A stretch of 64,000 nt of DNA from WTFY01 sp965220895 (GTDB lineage Bacteria > Pseudomonadota > Gammaproteobacteria > UBA4575), in the NCBI GenBank assembly GCA_965220895.1, contig OZ244850.1:372001-436000 (forward strand), in the 5' to 3' direction. The notes under the pieces were generated by a model. It had not been told where the DNA came from. It searched no databases and saw nothing but the letters and a program-made list of their open reading frames with translations. Of the stretch, positions 27,021 to 34,698 are shown in pieces; the stretch's first letter is position 1, and each line of letters begins with the position of its first letter. Made by a program: the position numbers and the translations under genes.

Positions 27021-28205
27021 TTAGTCAGTCGGCTCAAGACGCAAGAGTATGCCGTTTCGGGAATCCGTGAGCAGGTAGATCAGCCCGTCCGGTCCCTGGC
27101 GCACATCCCGGACCCGATGTCCCCAATCCTCGAGCAGGCGTTCCTCAAACACCACCTTGCCCTTCCTGACCTCGAGCCGGTCAAGCAGTCGGCCAGAAAG
27201 CGCCCCGATGAAAAAGCTGCCACGCCAGTTTGCAAAGGCATCTCCGTCGTAAATCATCAGTCCCGAAGGCGAGATCGAGGGCACCCAGTAATGCACGGGC
27301 TGGGCCATGCCTTTCTTATGCGTGCCTTCACCGATCTTGAAACCGGAGTAGCTCCGGCCATAAGTAATGATCGGCCAACCGTAATTCACACCCGGCTCGA
27401 TCAGGTTCAGCTCGTCTCCCCCCAGGGGACCATGCTCGACGAGATATAGCTGTCCACTCACCGGGTCTTGGGTCATGCCTTGCGGATTGCGGTTGCCATA
27501 AGTGTAGATCTCGGGCCGGGCATCCGCATCTGCCACAAACGGATTGTCCTGTGGGATACGCCCGTCCTCATGCAACCGGATCACGGAGCCTGCCGGGTCA
27601 TCCAGCGCCTGGGCCCGGTCCGGGTCGCCGCGCTCACCTACGGTCACAAAAATATAACCCTCGGAAAGCACGAGACGGGAACCGAAATGGCGGCCTCCAC
27701 GGGTGTGCGGCAGTGCCACGTAAAGCTCCTTGACATCCTCGAGGCGGTTGTCGACGAGGCGCCCGACGGCAACCGCAGTGGTGCCCCCGCCCTTGCCCGG
27801 ACTCGCATACGACAGGTAAATCAGGCGGTTCTCATCAAAATCCGGATGGGGTACGACATCCAGCAGGCCTCCCTGACCACTTGCATAAACCTGCGGGACC
27901 CCGGCCACGGGCTCCGGGTCAAGCCTGCCCTTCACGATGCGCCGAAGGCGCCCCGGGCGCTCGGTCACCAGCATGGAGCCATCCGGCAAGAAGGCCAGGC
28001 TCCAGGGATGCTCAAGTCCGCTGGAGATTTTCACCAGCTGGAAGCGGTGTTGTAGCGAATCGAACTCCCCGAGCAATTCGCCGGCATCCGCCGAACGACT
28101 CACCCCGAGCACAATCAAGACTGCTAAAAGCAGCGCGAAAAGGCGGCTGGCAGTATGTCGTACTACTAGATAGTCAGGTACATGGCCGCTTCTATCCATA
28201 ACCAT
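27021..28205 (-). CDS. PQQ-dependent sugar dehydrogenase family protein (soluble aldose/YliI type), exported
   Basis: Six-bladed beta-propeller of the glucose/sorbosone dehydrogenase family, 394 residues. A signal peptide (LFALLLAVLIVLGVSRSADA) places it in the periplasm. Family segments are clear: GLEHPWSLAFLPDGSMLVTE, the active-site-type HTRGGRHFGSRL, GERGDPDRAQ, GNRNPQGM and EHGPLGGDELN. The family oxidises aldose sugars using PQQ; the natural substrate of such single copies is usually unknown. The start is uncertain and may be an internal GTG or ATG nearer the signal. No PQQ synthesis genes are in the window. Confidence 0.9.
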   Translation of the reverse strand: MVMDRSGHVPDYLVVRHTASRLFALLLAVLIVLGVSRSADAGELLGEFDSLQHRFQLVKISSGLEHPWSLAFLPDGSMLVTERPGRLRRIVKGRLDPEPVAGVPQVYASGQGGLLDVVPHPDFDENRLIYLSYASPGKGGGTTAVAVGRLVDNRLEDVKELYVALPHTRGGRHFGSRLVLSEGYIFVTVGERGDPDRAQALDDPAGSVIRLHEDGRIPQDNPFVADADARPEIYTYGNRNPQGMTQDPVSGQLYLVEHGPLGGDELNLIEPGVNYGWPIITYGRSYSGFKIGEGTHKKGMAQPVHYWVPSISPSGLMIYDGDAFANWRGSFFIGALSGRLLDRLEVRKGKVVFEERLLEDWGHRVRDVRQGPDGLIYLLTDSRNGILLRLEPTD

Positions 28206-28539
28206 GGCAGGCGGTTCTCCTTATTGCGGCATGAAAGCGCCTCATGCCCGAATCCAAACAAAATGAGGTATAGCGGGGCGATGTTGGATGAGTGTAGCAG
28301 TCATGCCCGGCTTCTTTCCAGAAAGTACGACAACCGATTCTCAGGCAGGCTTGTAGCAAAAGAATCATCCAAATGGCGTAATCTGGGATATATAGTACCC
28401 TCAGGGAACCGGGAGTACGGGGCACTGTCACAATGGACTTGAATTGGAGTTAAAGAGACACCATTGTGTACGAAGGGTGAAAGTGATTGATGGCGGCTGC
28501 GTAAGACCGGCTACAGACGATAGGAGAGTATCTAGACTG
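28206..28539. other. Intergenic stretch; no gene seen
   Basis: About 330 bases between the dehydrogenase start and a small plus-strand gene. Open frames on both strands lack ribosome-binding sites and protein-like composition. Promoters for the leftward dehydrogenase operon and the rightward small gene should lie here, but no convincing pair of hexamers could be fixed. Confidence 0.5.
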
Positions 28540-28776
28540 ATGGCTAAAAAAACTTCTGATTTGACTGCCCAAGTGGGCAGGATGAACCTGGTGATGGGCG
28601 AGGTACGGAACGATCTCAAGTCGTTGCAAGAGGAGATGACATACACTCTCCAAAAGTTTAATTTGCCGCTGGCCGAACACACCAAGTGCGTTACCAGTAT
28701 CGGCAAGATGCGAAAGAAACTCGGAGAGGCAATGACAGAAACCGGCGATGCCAAGAGGAAGAAAAAAACCTCGTAG
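28540..28776 (+). CDS. Small charged hypothetical protein, probably helical
   Basis: Not recognised. From the ATG at 28540 (AGGAG 13 bases upstream) it encodes 78 residues. The central part LTAQVGRMNLVMGEVRNDL and what follows has the heptad-like spacing of hydrophobic residues expected for a coiled coil. The ends are basic (MAKKTS at the start, KRKKKTS at the finish), which would suit nucleic-acid contact. A longer frame from 28444 has no better start signal. The gene is convergent with the methyltransferase-HNH gene, 32 bases apart. Confidence 0.5.
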   Translation: MAKKTSDLTAQVGRMNLVMGEVRNDLKSLQEEMTYTLQKFNLPLAEHTKCVTSIGKMRKKLGEAMTETGDAKRKKKTS

Positions 28777-28808
28777 TCCGGTGATTCGACAGGTGGGACA
28801 CAACACCT

Positions 28809-30518
28809 TCACCCGTCCCATTCGGGAGCCTGCTGGTCGCGCCTGAGCTTGGCACGCTGCAAACAGACCGACTCGAATACTGCCTCAAGCGCATAATCGC
28901 TTGGCGGAATGCCCGGCAGGCTTGAAGATGCTTCCAGAAGAAACTGCTCTTGCAGCCCGGGTGTGCTGTAGTATGCCCTGTCCCACCAGTCTAGAATCCT
29001 CTCCTCAGCCTTGTCCATTGCAGCATCGCTTGGCAACAGGTCCCTTTTTTTATTCTGATTGACCTTGCGTTGAGCCGGCATCAGGTTCCAGAGGTCTCCG
29101 CAGGACCACACCGACCACGGCAGGCAGTGGTCCATATCCAGAAGAGACGCTTTGTCCAGGTGCTGGCCGGTCCACACACAAAACAGCTTCCTCTGTTCCA
29201 GCAGCTTCAGTGCCTGCTGCTTGGGAATCTGGACATCTCGATCCGGCTCCACCCAGACCATGGCTTGCCTGATCCTGGACGCATTCAGGCTCCTCTCTTG
29301 TTTCTTTGCATATCCCTGGATCATTTCACTCCACTCTGACACGACTACCGGCTCCACCCATATCGTGTGTTTTCTCAGGGTCTGCCACAGGTCCAGCGGA
29401 ATCCGCATTTCGCCAAAGCCCGACAGGTACTCCTCATTCAGCAGAATCTCGCGCGGACTCACCTGTCTGCCAGTCTTCACGACCTTCAGGATCGGCCCTC
29501 CATTGGGATCCGTCATGTATTTCACCGGCATGGCCCGGATGTTGGTGGCCGCATCCTTCAGTGCCTGGTGCAACGCGGCCCCCTGATCTCCCTGAAACCG
29601 CATGCCCATCCTGAGATCGAGGTATGAAAGTCCCTGCAACTCCCGGTAGGCTTGCTTCACGAATCCTAGCCTTTGGGTGCCTACCTTCGACGGACGCTGC
29701 GGGTAATTCCTGGCCAGCAAGGGCATGAAAAGCCGGATCCACGTCAGTGCCACCAGGCCCATCGGGATGCTGACCGTGCCCTCCTCTTCGACTCGCCCGA
29801 TGCCGGCTGAGCCTTCCGCGATGCGACACAGTGTCCGCAACAGGGCTAGCTTGTGGGTAGCGCTTTTGTTCTGCTTGAGAATGATGTGGCGCAACAGGGG
29901 TAATGTCCCGGCACCGTCATCAGGGAACCGTATCGCGACCCGGTCCCAGTGGACATCCTCCCTCCCCTGCTGGTCCAGGCATTCATCACGGTGGACCACG
30001 ACGGCCCCGTGGTCGTACGACAGGCTTTCCAGTTCTTCAGCGGTGACCTCGTGAATTCCCCGTTCCGAAATTTCAGGACCTTTTCGCAGGGTAATTGCCA
30101 GGGTGCCACCCGGCGCAAGCAGATTGGTGAGTTTCCTGAAGGCTCTCTTTCGTTGTACCTGCGCCACATGCATCCAGACTGCACTTAGCAGGATCAGGTC
30201 ATAAGGGCCTCGGCTGGATGCCTTTGGCATGTCTGGAAGCCGTTCATCCTCCCATTGTATGTTCATATCTTCGTGGTGCTTACTGGCTTCGACACGCATG
30301 GCAGGAGAAGGCTCAACCGCCACCACTTGATGCCCCCGGCGGGCAAACCAAGCTGCATCTCTCCCGCTGCCCGCACCGACATCCAGGACTCGACCGCCTT
30401 CGGCGGGCAGGAAGTCCCGCAGCCAGCTCAGTAGTTTCTCCGCGTCCAAGGACTCGTAGCTAGCCGCAACTTCCCTGGCATGCTTCTCATACCAGATATA
30501 TGACTTGGACCTGCTCAT
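28809..30518 (-). CDS. Fusion of a class I SAM-dependent methyltransferase with a C-terminal HNH endonuclease-type domain
   Basis: A 569-residue protein with two recognisable ends. Residues about 5-190 are a Rossmann methyltransferase: motif I RVLDVGAGSG at 43-52, acidic VVAVEPSPAMR, then YDLILLSAVWMHV and LLAPGGTLAITLRKG. Residues about 440-500 carry an HNH-like core CVWTGQHL, DMDHCLPW (Asp463-His464), DLWNLMPA and KVNQNKKRDLLP, with the ordered His and Asn residues of the fold. The middle 250 residues are helical and unrecognised. The start at 30518 is preferred; an alternative at 30554 adds 12 residues. The DNA-modification/restriction idea is inference; the methyltransferase resembles small-molecule types. 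Confidence 0.82.
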   Translation of the reverse strand: MSRSKSYIWYEKHAREVAASYESLDAEKLLSWLRDFLPAEGGRVLDVGAGSGRDAAWFARRGHQVVAVEPSPAMRVEASKHHEDMNIQWEDERLPDMPKASSRGPYDLILLSAVWMHVAQVQRKRAFRKLTNLLAPGGTLAITLRKGPEISERGIHEVTAEELESLSYDHGAVVVHRDECLDQQGREDVHWDRVAIRFPDDGAGTLPLLRHIILKQNKSATHKLALLRTLCRIAEGSAGIGRVEEEGTVSIPMGLVALTWIRLFMPLLARNYPQRPSKVGTQRLGFVKQAYRELQGLSYLDLRMGMRFQGDQGAALHQALKDAATNIRAMPVKYMTDPNGGPILKVVKTGRQVSPREILLNEEYLSGFGEMRIPLDLWQTLRKHTIWVEPVVVSEWSEMIQGYAKKQERSLNASRIRQAMVWVEPDRDVQIPKQQALKLLEQRKLFCVWTGQHLDKASLLDMDHCLPWSVWSCGDLWNLMPAQRKVNQNKKRDLLPSDAAMDKAEERILDWWDRAYYSTPGLQEQFLLEASSSLPGIPPSDYALEAVFESVCLQRAKLRRDQQAPEWDG

Positions 30519-30658
30519 CCACTTTTGCCCGGGCACTATGATACAGGAAGACATCGAAACAGATTTCGAGGCTTTTCAAGGAAGGATCTTGTTTCAGTAT
30601 CCGGACAGTACCTTTCAGGCAAGCCGGATTTTCAACAAGCGTGACATAGCGGACCGGC

Positions 30659-30692
30659 CCCCAATCCATTACCAGGCATGAAGGGATTGGGG
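30659..30692. repeat. Perfect 9-bp inverted repeat
   Basis: CCCCAATCC (30659-30667) and GGATTGGGG (30684-30692) are exact inverted copies separated by 16 bases. A nearby GGACC/GGTCC pair outside them could extend the stem around a bulge. No T-run follows, so it does not look like a rho-independent terminator. It lies between two divergent accessory genes. Confidence 0.6.
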
Positions 30693-30754
30693 TCCTGCCA
30701 TCCTGTGCCATCCCACGCTTTCAAAACGCGCCAACATCCGAGATAATTGATATA

Positions 30755-30783
30755 TTGACTATCACATAAAAATAGTATATTAA
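30755..30783 (+). promoter_or_regulatory. Possible promoter of the mobile mystery protein A/B operon
   Basis: TTGACT (30755-30760) is followed after 17 bases by TATTAA (30778-30783), in a strongly AT-rich stretch (30735-30826) just before the regulator gene. The overlapping ATATTAATAT is palindromic and could be an operator for the encoded HTH protein. Prediction from pattern only. Confidence 0.45.
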
Positions 30784-30826
30784 TATATTTACTTATAAAT
30801 TAGTAGTGACTATAGATAAATAACCA

Positions 30827-31294
30827 ATGAGTATTAAGAATACGGTCCGGCAACAATACCTAAGGATTGCAGACAGGGCAACGGGCCAAGCCGGTAATCT
30901 GAAAACTCCGCAAGAAGGATGGTTGACTACCATGCGCAAGGCGCTCGGCATGTCTGCACCACAGCTCGCCCGACGAGCTGGAGTGACCAAGGCCGCCATC
31001 TACCAGGCGGAACGCAAGGAACGTGAAGGCGGTATCACGATTCGGCAGATGGAGAAACTCGCTAGATCAATGGGTGGCCATTTTATCTATGCCATCGTTC
31101 CAGATTGTGGTGACATCAACTCACATGTACATGCGCAGGCACGCGAAAAGGCGGAAAAAATCGTGCGCCGCGCCAGTTCTCATATGGCCCTTGAAAAACA
31201 GTCCTTGCCCGAACAGCAGATTAGCTTGGAAATCGAGCGGCTGACGGACCAGCTTGTTCGCGACATGCCGCCGGACTTCTGGGATGAGCCGTGA
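30827..31294 (+). CDS. Mobile mystery protein A, HTH transcriptional regulator
   Basis: A 155-residue helix-turn-helix protein matching the mobile mystery protein A family. The basic N-terminal part is followed by an XRE-type HTH at about residues 30-90 (MRKALGMSAPQLARRAGVTK, AAIYQAERKER, ITIRQMEKLARSMGGHFIYA), and the C-terminus is LVRDMPPDFWDEP. The family is known for occurring with mobile mystery protein B on plasmids and islands. It presumably regulates the pair and may act as antitoxin. Its stop overlaps the GTG start of the partner (GTGA). The upstream region is much more AT-rich than the surroundings. Confidence 0.9.
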   Translation: MSIKNTVRQQYLRIADRATGQAGNLKTPQEGWLTTMRKALGMSAPQLARRAGVTKAAIYQAERKEREGGITIRQMEKLARSMGGHFIYAIVPDCGDINSHVHAQAREKAEKIVRRASSHMALEKQSLPEQQISLEIERLTDQLVRDMPPDFWDEP

Positions 31295-31884
31295 GATTCG
31301 ACGAACCGGAAGGGGCAACGCCGCTTGGTCCAGATGATACAGCCGGCTTGAAATTTGGTCATATCACGACTCGCGATGAACTGAACGAGCTGGAACAAGC
31401 CAACATCCACCAGGGCCTGCTCTGGCTCGACCGACAACGCGGTGGCGATATCCTGAGTGCCCAATTCACTCGTGAACTGCATAAGCGGCTGTTTGGCGAT
31501 GTGTGGGAATGGGCTGGAACCTTCCGCCAGCGAGAGACGAACATTGGGGCAGAACCCTCTCACATCGCCGCCCTACTTCGCAATCTCCTGGACGATGCCC
31601 GCTATTGGACAGAAAATGACGTCTACGCACCGCTTGAGGCTGCAGCACGGTTTCATCACCGGATGGTTGAGATCCATCTCTTTCCGAACGGCAACGGTCG
31701 GCACGCACGCATCGCTACAGACGCCTTCCTTGAATACCATTTCAATCACCCTCCCATTGAATGGGCGGGTGGCTTCGATCTACAGGTCGACCTCGCAATT
31801 CGCGAGGCCTATATCAATGCCTTGAGAAGCGCAGACCGGGGATCATACGGACCGCTGCTCGAATTTGTCGGACACCATGAATGA
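31291..31884 (+). CDS. Mobile mystery protein B, Fic/DOC-domain protein
   Basis: A 197-residue Fic-fold protein, presumably a nucleotidyl- or phosphotransferase acting on a protein target. The active-site loop HLFPNGNGRHAR is at residues 129-140, with catalytic His129 and the anion-binding GNGR. The residue that normally binds magnesium (Asp or Glu) is Asn133 here, as I recall for this subfamily, so classical AMPylation should not be assumed. VWEWAGTFR near 71-79 is the conserved N-terminal element. No inhibitory helix motif was found in it. It starts at GTG overlapping its partner gene, implying coupled synthesis. Confidence 0.9.
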   Translation: MRFDEPEGATPLGPDDTAGLKFGHITTRDELNELEQANIHQGLLWLDRQRGGDILSAQFTRELHKRLFGDVWEWAGTFRQRETNIGAEPSHIAALLRNLLDDARYWTENDVYAPLEAAARFHHRMVEIHLFPNGNGRHARIATDAFLEYHFNHPPIEWAGGFDLQVDLAIREAYINALRSADRGSYGPLLEFVGHHE

Positions 31885-31934
31885 AGCATCAGTTGTCAGC
31901 AACACATGGGACTGGGTAGCACTCCACCGAGGCT

Positions 31935-32101
31935 TCACGCAATCTCGATCTCGATCCGGCAGTGATCGCTTGGCCCCCATTCCTCGGGCTCGTTGAGGGC
32001 CTTCGCAGTCATCTGCTTATGGAATCCCCTTGAGGCAAACATGTAATCGAGCTGATTTGCGGAGGTCTTTGGTGTCTGTCTGCTTGAATGATACGTTGGA
32101 A
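31935..32101. repeat. Long direct repeat, copy 1 of 2
   Basis: 167 bases matching 34699-34865 in the same orientation, with 12 mismatches by my count and no gaps. The copies are 2.76 kb apart and bracket the frameshifted gene, the DUF3883 gene and higBA. Confidence 0.9.
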
Positions 32102-32150
32102 AAAATTCGATTCCCTCCGCTTGAAAAGCTCTGATCTCATGAGGCAGTGC
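31935..32150 (-). pseudogene. 3' fragment of an endonuclease/exonuclease/phosphatase-family gene
   Basis: On the minus strand the frame reads AFQAEGIEFFPTYHSSRQTP, then NQLDYMFASRGFHKQ and EWGPSDHCRIEIEIA, and ends in TGA. This is the C-terminal part of the family, with its conserved SDHCRI ending. A stop lies just upstream of 32150, so nothing longer can be made. Bases 31935-32101 match 34699-34865 at about 93%. The remaining 50 bases are open but unrelated to the other copy, which suggests that this fragment came from a diverged relative. Confidence 0.8.
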
Positions 32151-32281
32151 ATATTAAAACGACATGTCCGAAGAATACACAGCCTTCTAAATTATTTGGG
32201 TTCATGGAATCAACCTAATCTAGTACAACTTTGCTGCGCCGACAGTATACAGCCTGTAAACCACAACAAAGGAGACATACA

Positions 32282-32810
32282 GTGTCAAAAGATGAGACCA
32301 AGCCAAAGTGCCAAGCCAAGGCTACAAAAGTCCTGGATGAGGACAAAGGCACCGTCACGATCAATTTCATCAATGATGAATCCGTGGTGTTCCCGTTGAG
32401 CAAGGTGTCTGACAACATCCTGAAGCGTTTGGCCCTGCACGGCGCCAATCAGAAGCTCGGCGATTCATACGCCAGCATCAAAACGGTTGAGGGTAGTCTC
32501 GAAGCCTGCCAGACCGTAGCCGAGAGGTTGATCGCTGGTGAGTGGGTCCAAGGCCCGCGAAGCCGCAGGTGCCTGCCCGACCTTGGTTGTCCAAGCGGTC
32601 GTCAAGGCGTTGGAAGCTGACGGGCAAACGGTGGATGAGGAACGCATGGCGTCTATCACGCAGAAGCTGTCCACCAAATCCGCGCGGGATGCTGCCTTGT
32701 CTAACCCGAACATTGATGCCATGTATCAGGACATTCGCGCCGCGGTGGCTAGACAGCGGGCGCAGAAAGCCAAGGCCAAGGTTGAGGGAGGCAACCTGAA
32801 GGGATTCTAA
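32282..32810 (+). pseudogene. Unrecognised small-protein gene disrupted by a one-base frameshift
   Basis: GGAG seven bases before a GTG at 32282 starts a frame coding MSKDETKPK, then GTVTINFINDESVVFPLSK and LALHGANQKLGDSYASIK, down to LIAGEW. It continues in another frame from there (SKAREAAGACPTLVVQAVVK onward) and ends KVEGGNLKGF at 32810. Removing one G from the GGG at 32544-32546 restores one open frame of about 175 residues. Either the gene is dead or the base is a sequencing error. The product resembles small proteins of phages or mobile elements (beta-rich N-terminus, helical charged C-terminus) but I cannot name it. Confidence 0.7.
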
Positions 32811-32993
32811 ATGGCTCACTTAAGTTATCAATGTCAGATTGATTTTTGGTTTAAACAACAGTGATTTCATGACATGCATGCACTCATGCATTACCTTTTT
32901 AACTTCCGTGTTGAAATTGAAATTAAAAAAGAAGTCTAAGTTGTCACTTACTAAAATAACTGAAACTGTGCTGAACAAATTCTTGGATATTTT

Positions 32994-33824
32994 TCAAAAA
33001 CCTGCTCGATATTGAGTGGGAACGAGTCGAACCTTATCGCTCAAAGGAGGTTTCAGCCTGTAAGCAGTCGGCCTTCGGGAAAAGTCATAAACGCGCACAA
33101 GCCGGAATACACCCCTGTGTTTTTCTGAGACACGCCTTTCATTCTCAGAGAGCCAGAAGGGCGTGGTTGAAGGCCCGTTAGTTGTCTTCACTTCCAGCCA
33201 ACGCTCTTCACCCTGTCTTGAAAAAGACAAGATGTCATAACCGGCACCGTCGCCATCCTCTTTTGACACCCAGCGCACCTTGGCGGCCAAGTCATCCCTG
33301 CCATTTGTGGACAGCCAATCCTGTTCTACCTGGAATAGAAAAGCTTCTCCTTTTTCTCCAAGAAACCGGTTCCTTGCGTCTCGTTCTGCCGGATCAAACT
33401 TGCGGACGATGCGACGGATATCCGGATCATCGATTTCCGGCTCGTCTTCCATCTTTGGGGCAGCTTCATAGGGCAGCACTCTATAGGGAGTCGTGCCTGC
33501 TTCTCTCGTGCCAGCAAGAGTCTCATAAAGACCGTTTTCTGCAAGACGAGACAAGGTGACTTCAAACAAAGCACGCTGGTAATGTCTTGCGGGCTTATAG
33601 CCCTTGATGAAAGGCAAACCAAGCTTTTCGAGGACGGCACTGATATTTTGATGCTTATATTCGATCGACCCCTTAGAACGGTCGATCTTGACCTGAAGCG
33701 CCCGGTTGTGCGCCGCTTTGACTACCATGCTACCTGTGAGTTCAGTCCTCAGCATGTCTAAGTAATCAGCAACAACAGCTTCGATCTCAAGTGTTGTCCA
33801 AGGCTTACCCGCTGACTCTAACAT
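32994..33824 (-). CDS. DUF3883 domain protein with PD-(D/E)XK nuclease-like core
   Basis: A 276-residue protein (start at 33824, where the conserved sequence begins; an upstream start at 33911 is possible). The N-terminal 120 residues include a helical DNA-binding-like region (VLEKLGLPFIKGYKPARHYQ). The C-terminal DUF3883 domain has the ordered acidic residues of restriction-type nucleases: Glu160 in GEKGEAFLF, Asp197 in GAGYDILSF and Glu211-x-Lys213 in RWLEVKTTNG. Such domains often occur in restriction and defence loci. It is surrounded by higBA and a frameshifted gene. Activity is inferred, not shown. Confidence 0.85.
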   Translation of the reverse strand: MLESAGKPWTTLEIEAVVADYLDMLRTELTGSMVVKAAHNRALQVKIDRSKGSIEYKHQNISAVLEKLGLPFIKGYKPARHYQRALFEVTLSRLAENGLYETLAGTREAGTTPYRVLPYEAAPKMEDEPEIDDPDIRRIVRKFDPAERDARNRFLGEKGEAFLFQVEQDWLSTNGRDDLAAKVRWVSKEDGDGAGYDILSFSRQGEERWLEVKTTNGPSTTPFWLSENERRVSEKHRGVFRLVRVYDFSRRPTAYRLKPPLSDKVRLVPTQYRAGF

Positions 33825-33996
33825 GCAGAAAACACCATACCAGATAGCTATACTACTTAAGTCTTTTCTCAGGCGACTCGAAAATATTATCAAGGAATAC
33901 AGACATACCAAAGAGCTACCATATGCTTACGAGAATCGGAGTCTTCTGCGCCCATCACCCCGGCTCACTGATGAGGGAACCAGGTACGGCTCGTGC

Positions 33997-34308
33997 TCAG
34001 TTAACTTCACCGGCAAACGGAACAACTTCGATATCGTCTTCCCGTTCGCGAGTTTGAGCGATGTCGTAGCTGGTCTGCATCTTCATCAGCGTGTCCATGG
34101 ACACGCCGAACGCCTTCTCAACCCTGAGTGCCATTTCAGGCGAAAGATTTGCTCGCTCGTTGAAAAGTGCAGACAGCGTGGGGCGTGTGACTCCCAGCGC
34201 ATGCGCTGCACCAGTCACCGACAAACCAAGCGCCTCTACGATCTCGCTCTTTATAAATCCGCCTGGATGCGCTGGGCTTTTCATCCGAATGCCACGTGTC
34301 GAACCCAT
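33997..34308 (-). CDS. higA: Antitoxin HigA
   Basis: HTH antitoxin that should bind HigB and repress the operon. From the ATG at 34308, which follows a perfect AAGGAGG, it has 103 residues. HPGGFIKSEIVEALGLSVTG and the HTH core AAHALGVTRPTLSALFN are followed by LSPEMALRVEKAFG, as in intact family members. It lies 10 bases after the higB stop, the usual toxin-first order of higBA. This copy is complete, unlike the one at 23927. Confidence 0.92.
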   Translation of the reverse strand: MGSTRGIRMKSPAHPGGFIKSEIVEALGLSVTGAAHALGVTRPTLSALFNERANLSPEMALRVEKAFGVSMDTLMKMQTSYDIAQTREREDDIEVVPFAGEVN

Positions 34309-34318
34309 TTTCGCCTCC

Positions 34319-34609
34319 TTAATGATAGTCCTCGTAATCCAAGTCAATGATCTGTTGCTCTACTGCATCGATCCGAAACGTGATGCGCCAGTTTTTCGTA
34401 ACCGAAAGACTCCACATGCCTTTGCGACTTCCTGTAAGCTGGTGCGCCTTCCAGCCCGGAACCGTATGTAACTCTGCTTCCTGCTCCATGTCCTGAAGGA
34501 AAGAAAGCATGCGCCGTAATTTCGGCACGACTGCAGGCTGAAGCGCGGTAGTATCGTCCTTCTCGATAAACCTGCGAAGCCCCTTATGAAGTACATTTCG
34601 AATCTCCAT
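34319..34609 (-). CDS. higB: Toxin HigB (RelE superfamily mRNA interferase)
   Basis: 96-residue toxin expected to cleave mRNA on the ribosome. The start at 34609 gives MEIRNVLHKGLRRFIEKDD. The C-terminal half has the standard order PGWKAHQLTG, GMWSLSVTKNWRITFRI and LDYEDYH. An alternative ATG at 34624 would add five residues. Directly upstream are GTGTAA/TTACAC repeats suitable for HigA binding. No ribosome-binding site is evident and a TATACT lies only a few bases before the start, so a very short or absent leader is possible. Confidence 0.9.
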   Translation of the reverse strand: MEIRNVLHKGLRRFIEKDDTTALQPAVVPKLRRMLSFLQDMEQEAELHTVPGWKAHQLTGSRKGMWSLSVTKNWRITFRIDAVEQQIIDLDYEDYH

Positions 34610-34629
34610 TTCACAGTATATCAAGATAA

Positions 34630-34657
34630 GTGTAAAGCGTCATGTTACACATTACAC
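34630..34657. promoter_or_regulatory. Probable operator of higBA
   Basis: GTGTAA (34630-34635) and TTACAC (34645-34650) form an inverted repeat, and a second TTACAC follows at 34652-34657. The cluster sits immediately upstream of higB (start 34609 on the minus strand), where HigA-type antitoxins autoregulate. Only the repeats are seen; binding is inferred. Confidence 0.5.
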
Positions 34658-34698
34658 TGTATTTTGCGGAATTCAGCTCACATACATCTGGAAAAGCG

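Noticed and set aside
28450..28821. Minus-strand open frame opposite the small coiled-coil gene
   Set aside because: The plus-strand frame has a ribosome-binding site, basic ends and heptad-like order, while this one has random composition.
30487..30711. Minus-strand open frame of 74 codons upstream of the methyltransferase-HNH gene
   Set aside because: It overlaps the start of that gene and spans the inverted repeat at 30659-30692; no ribosome-binding site. Kept as non-coding.
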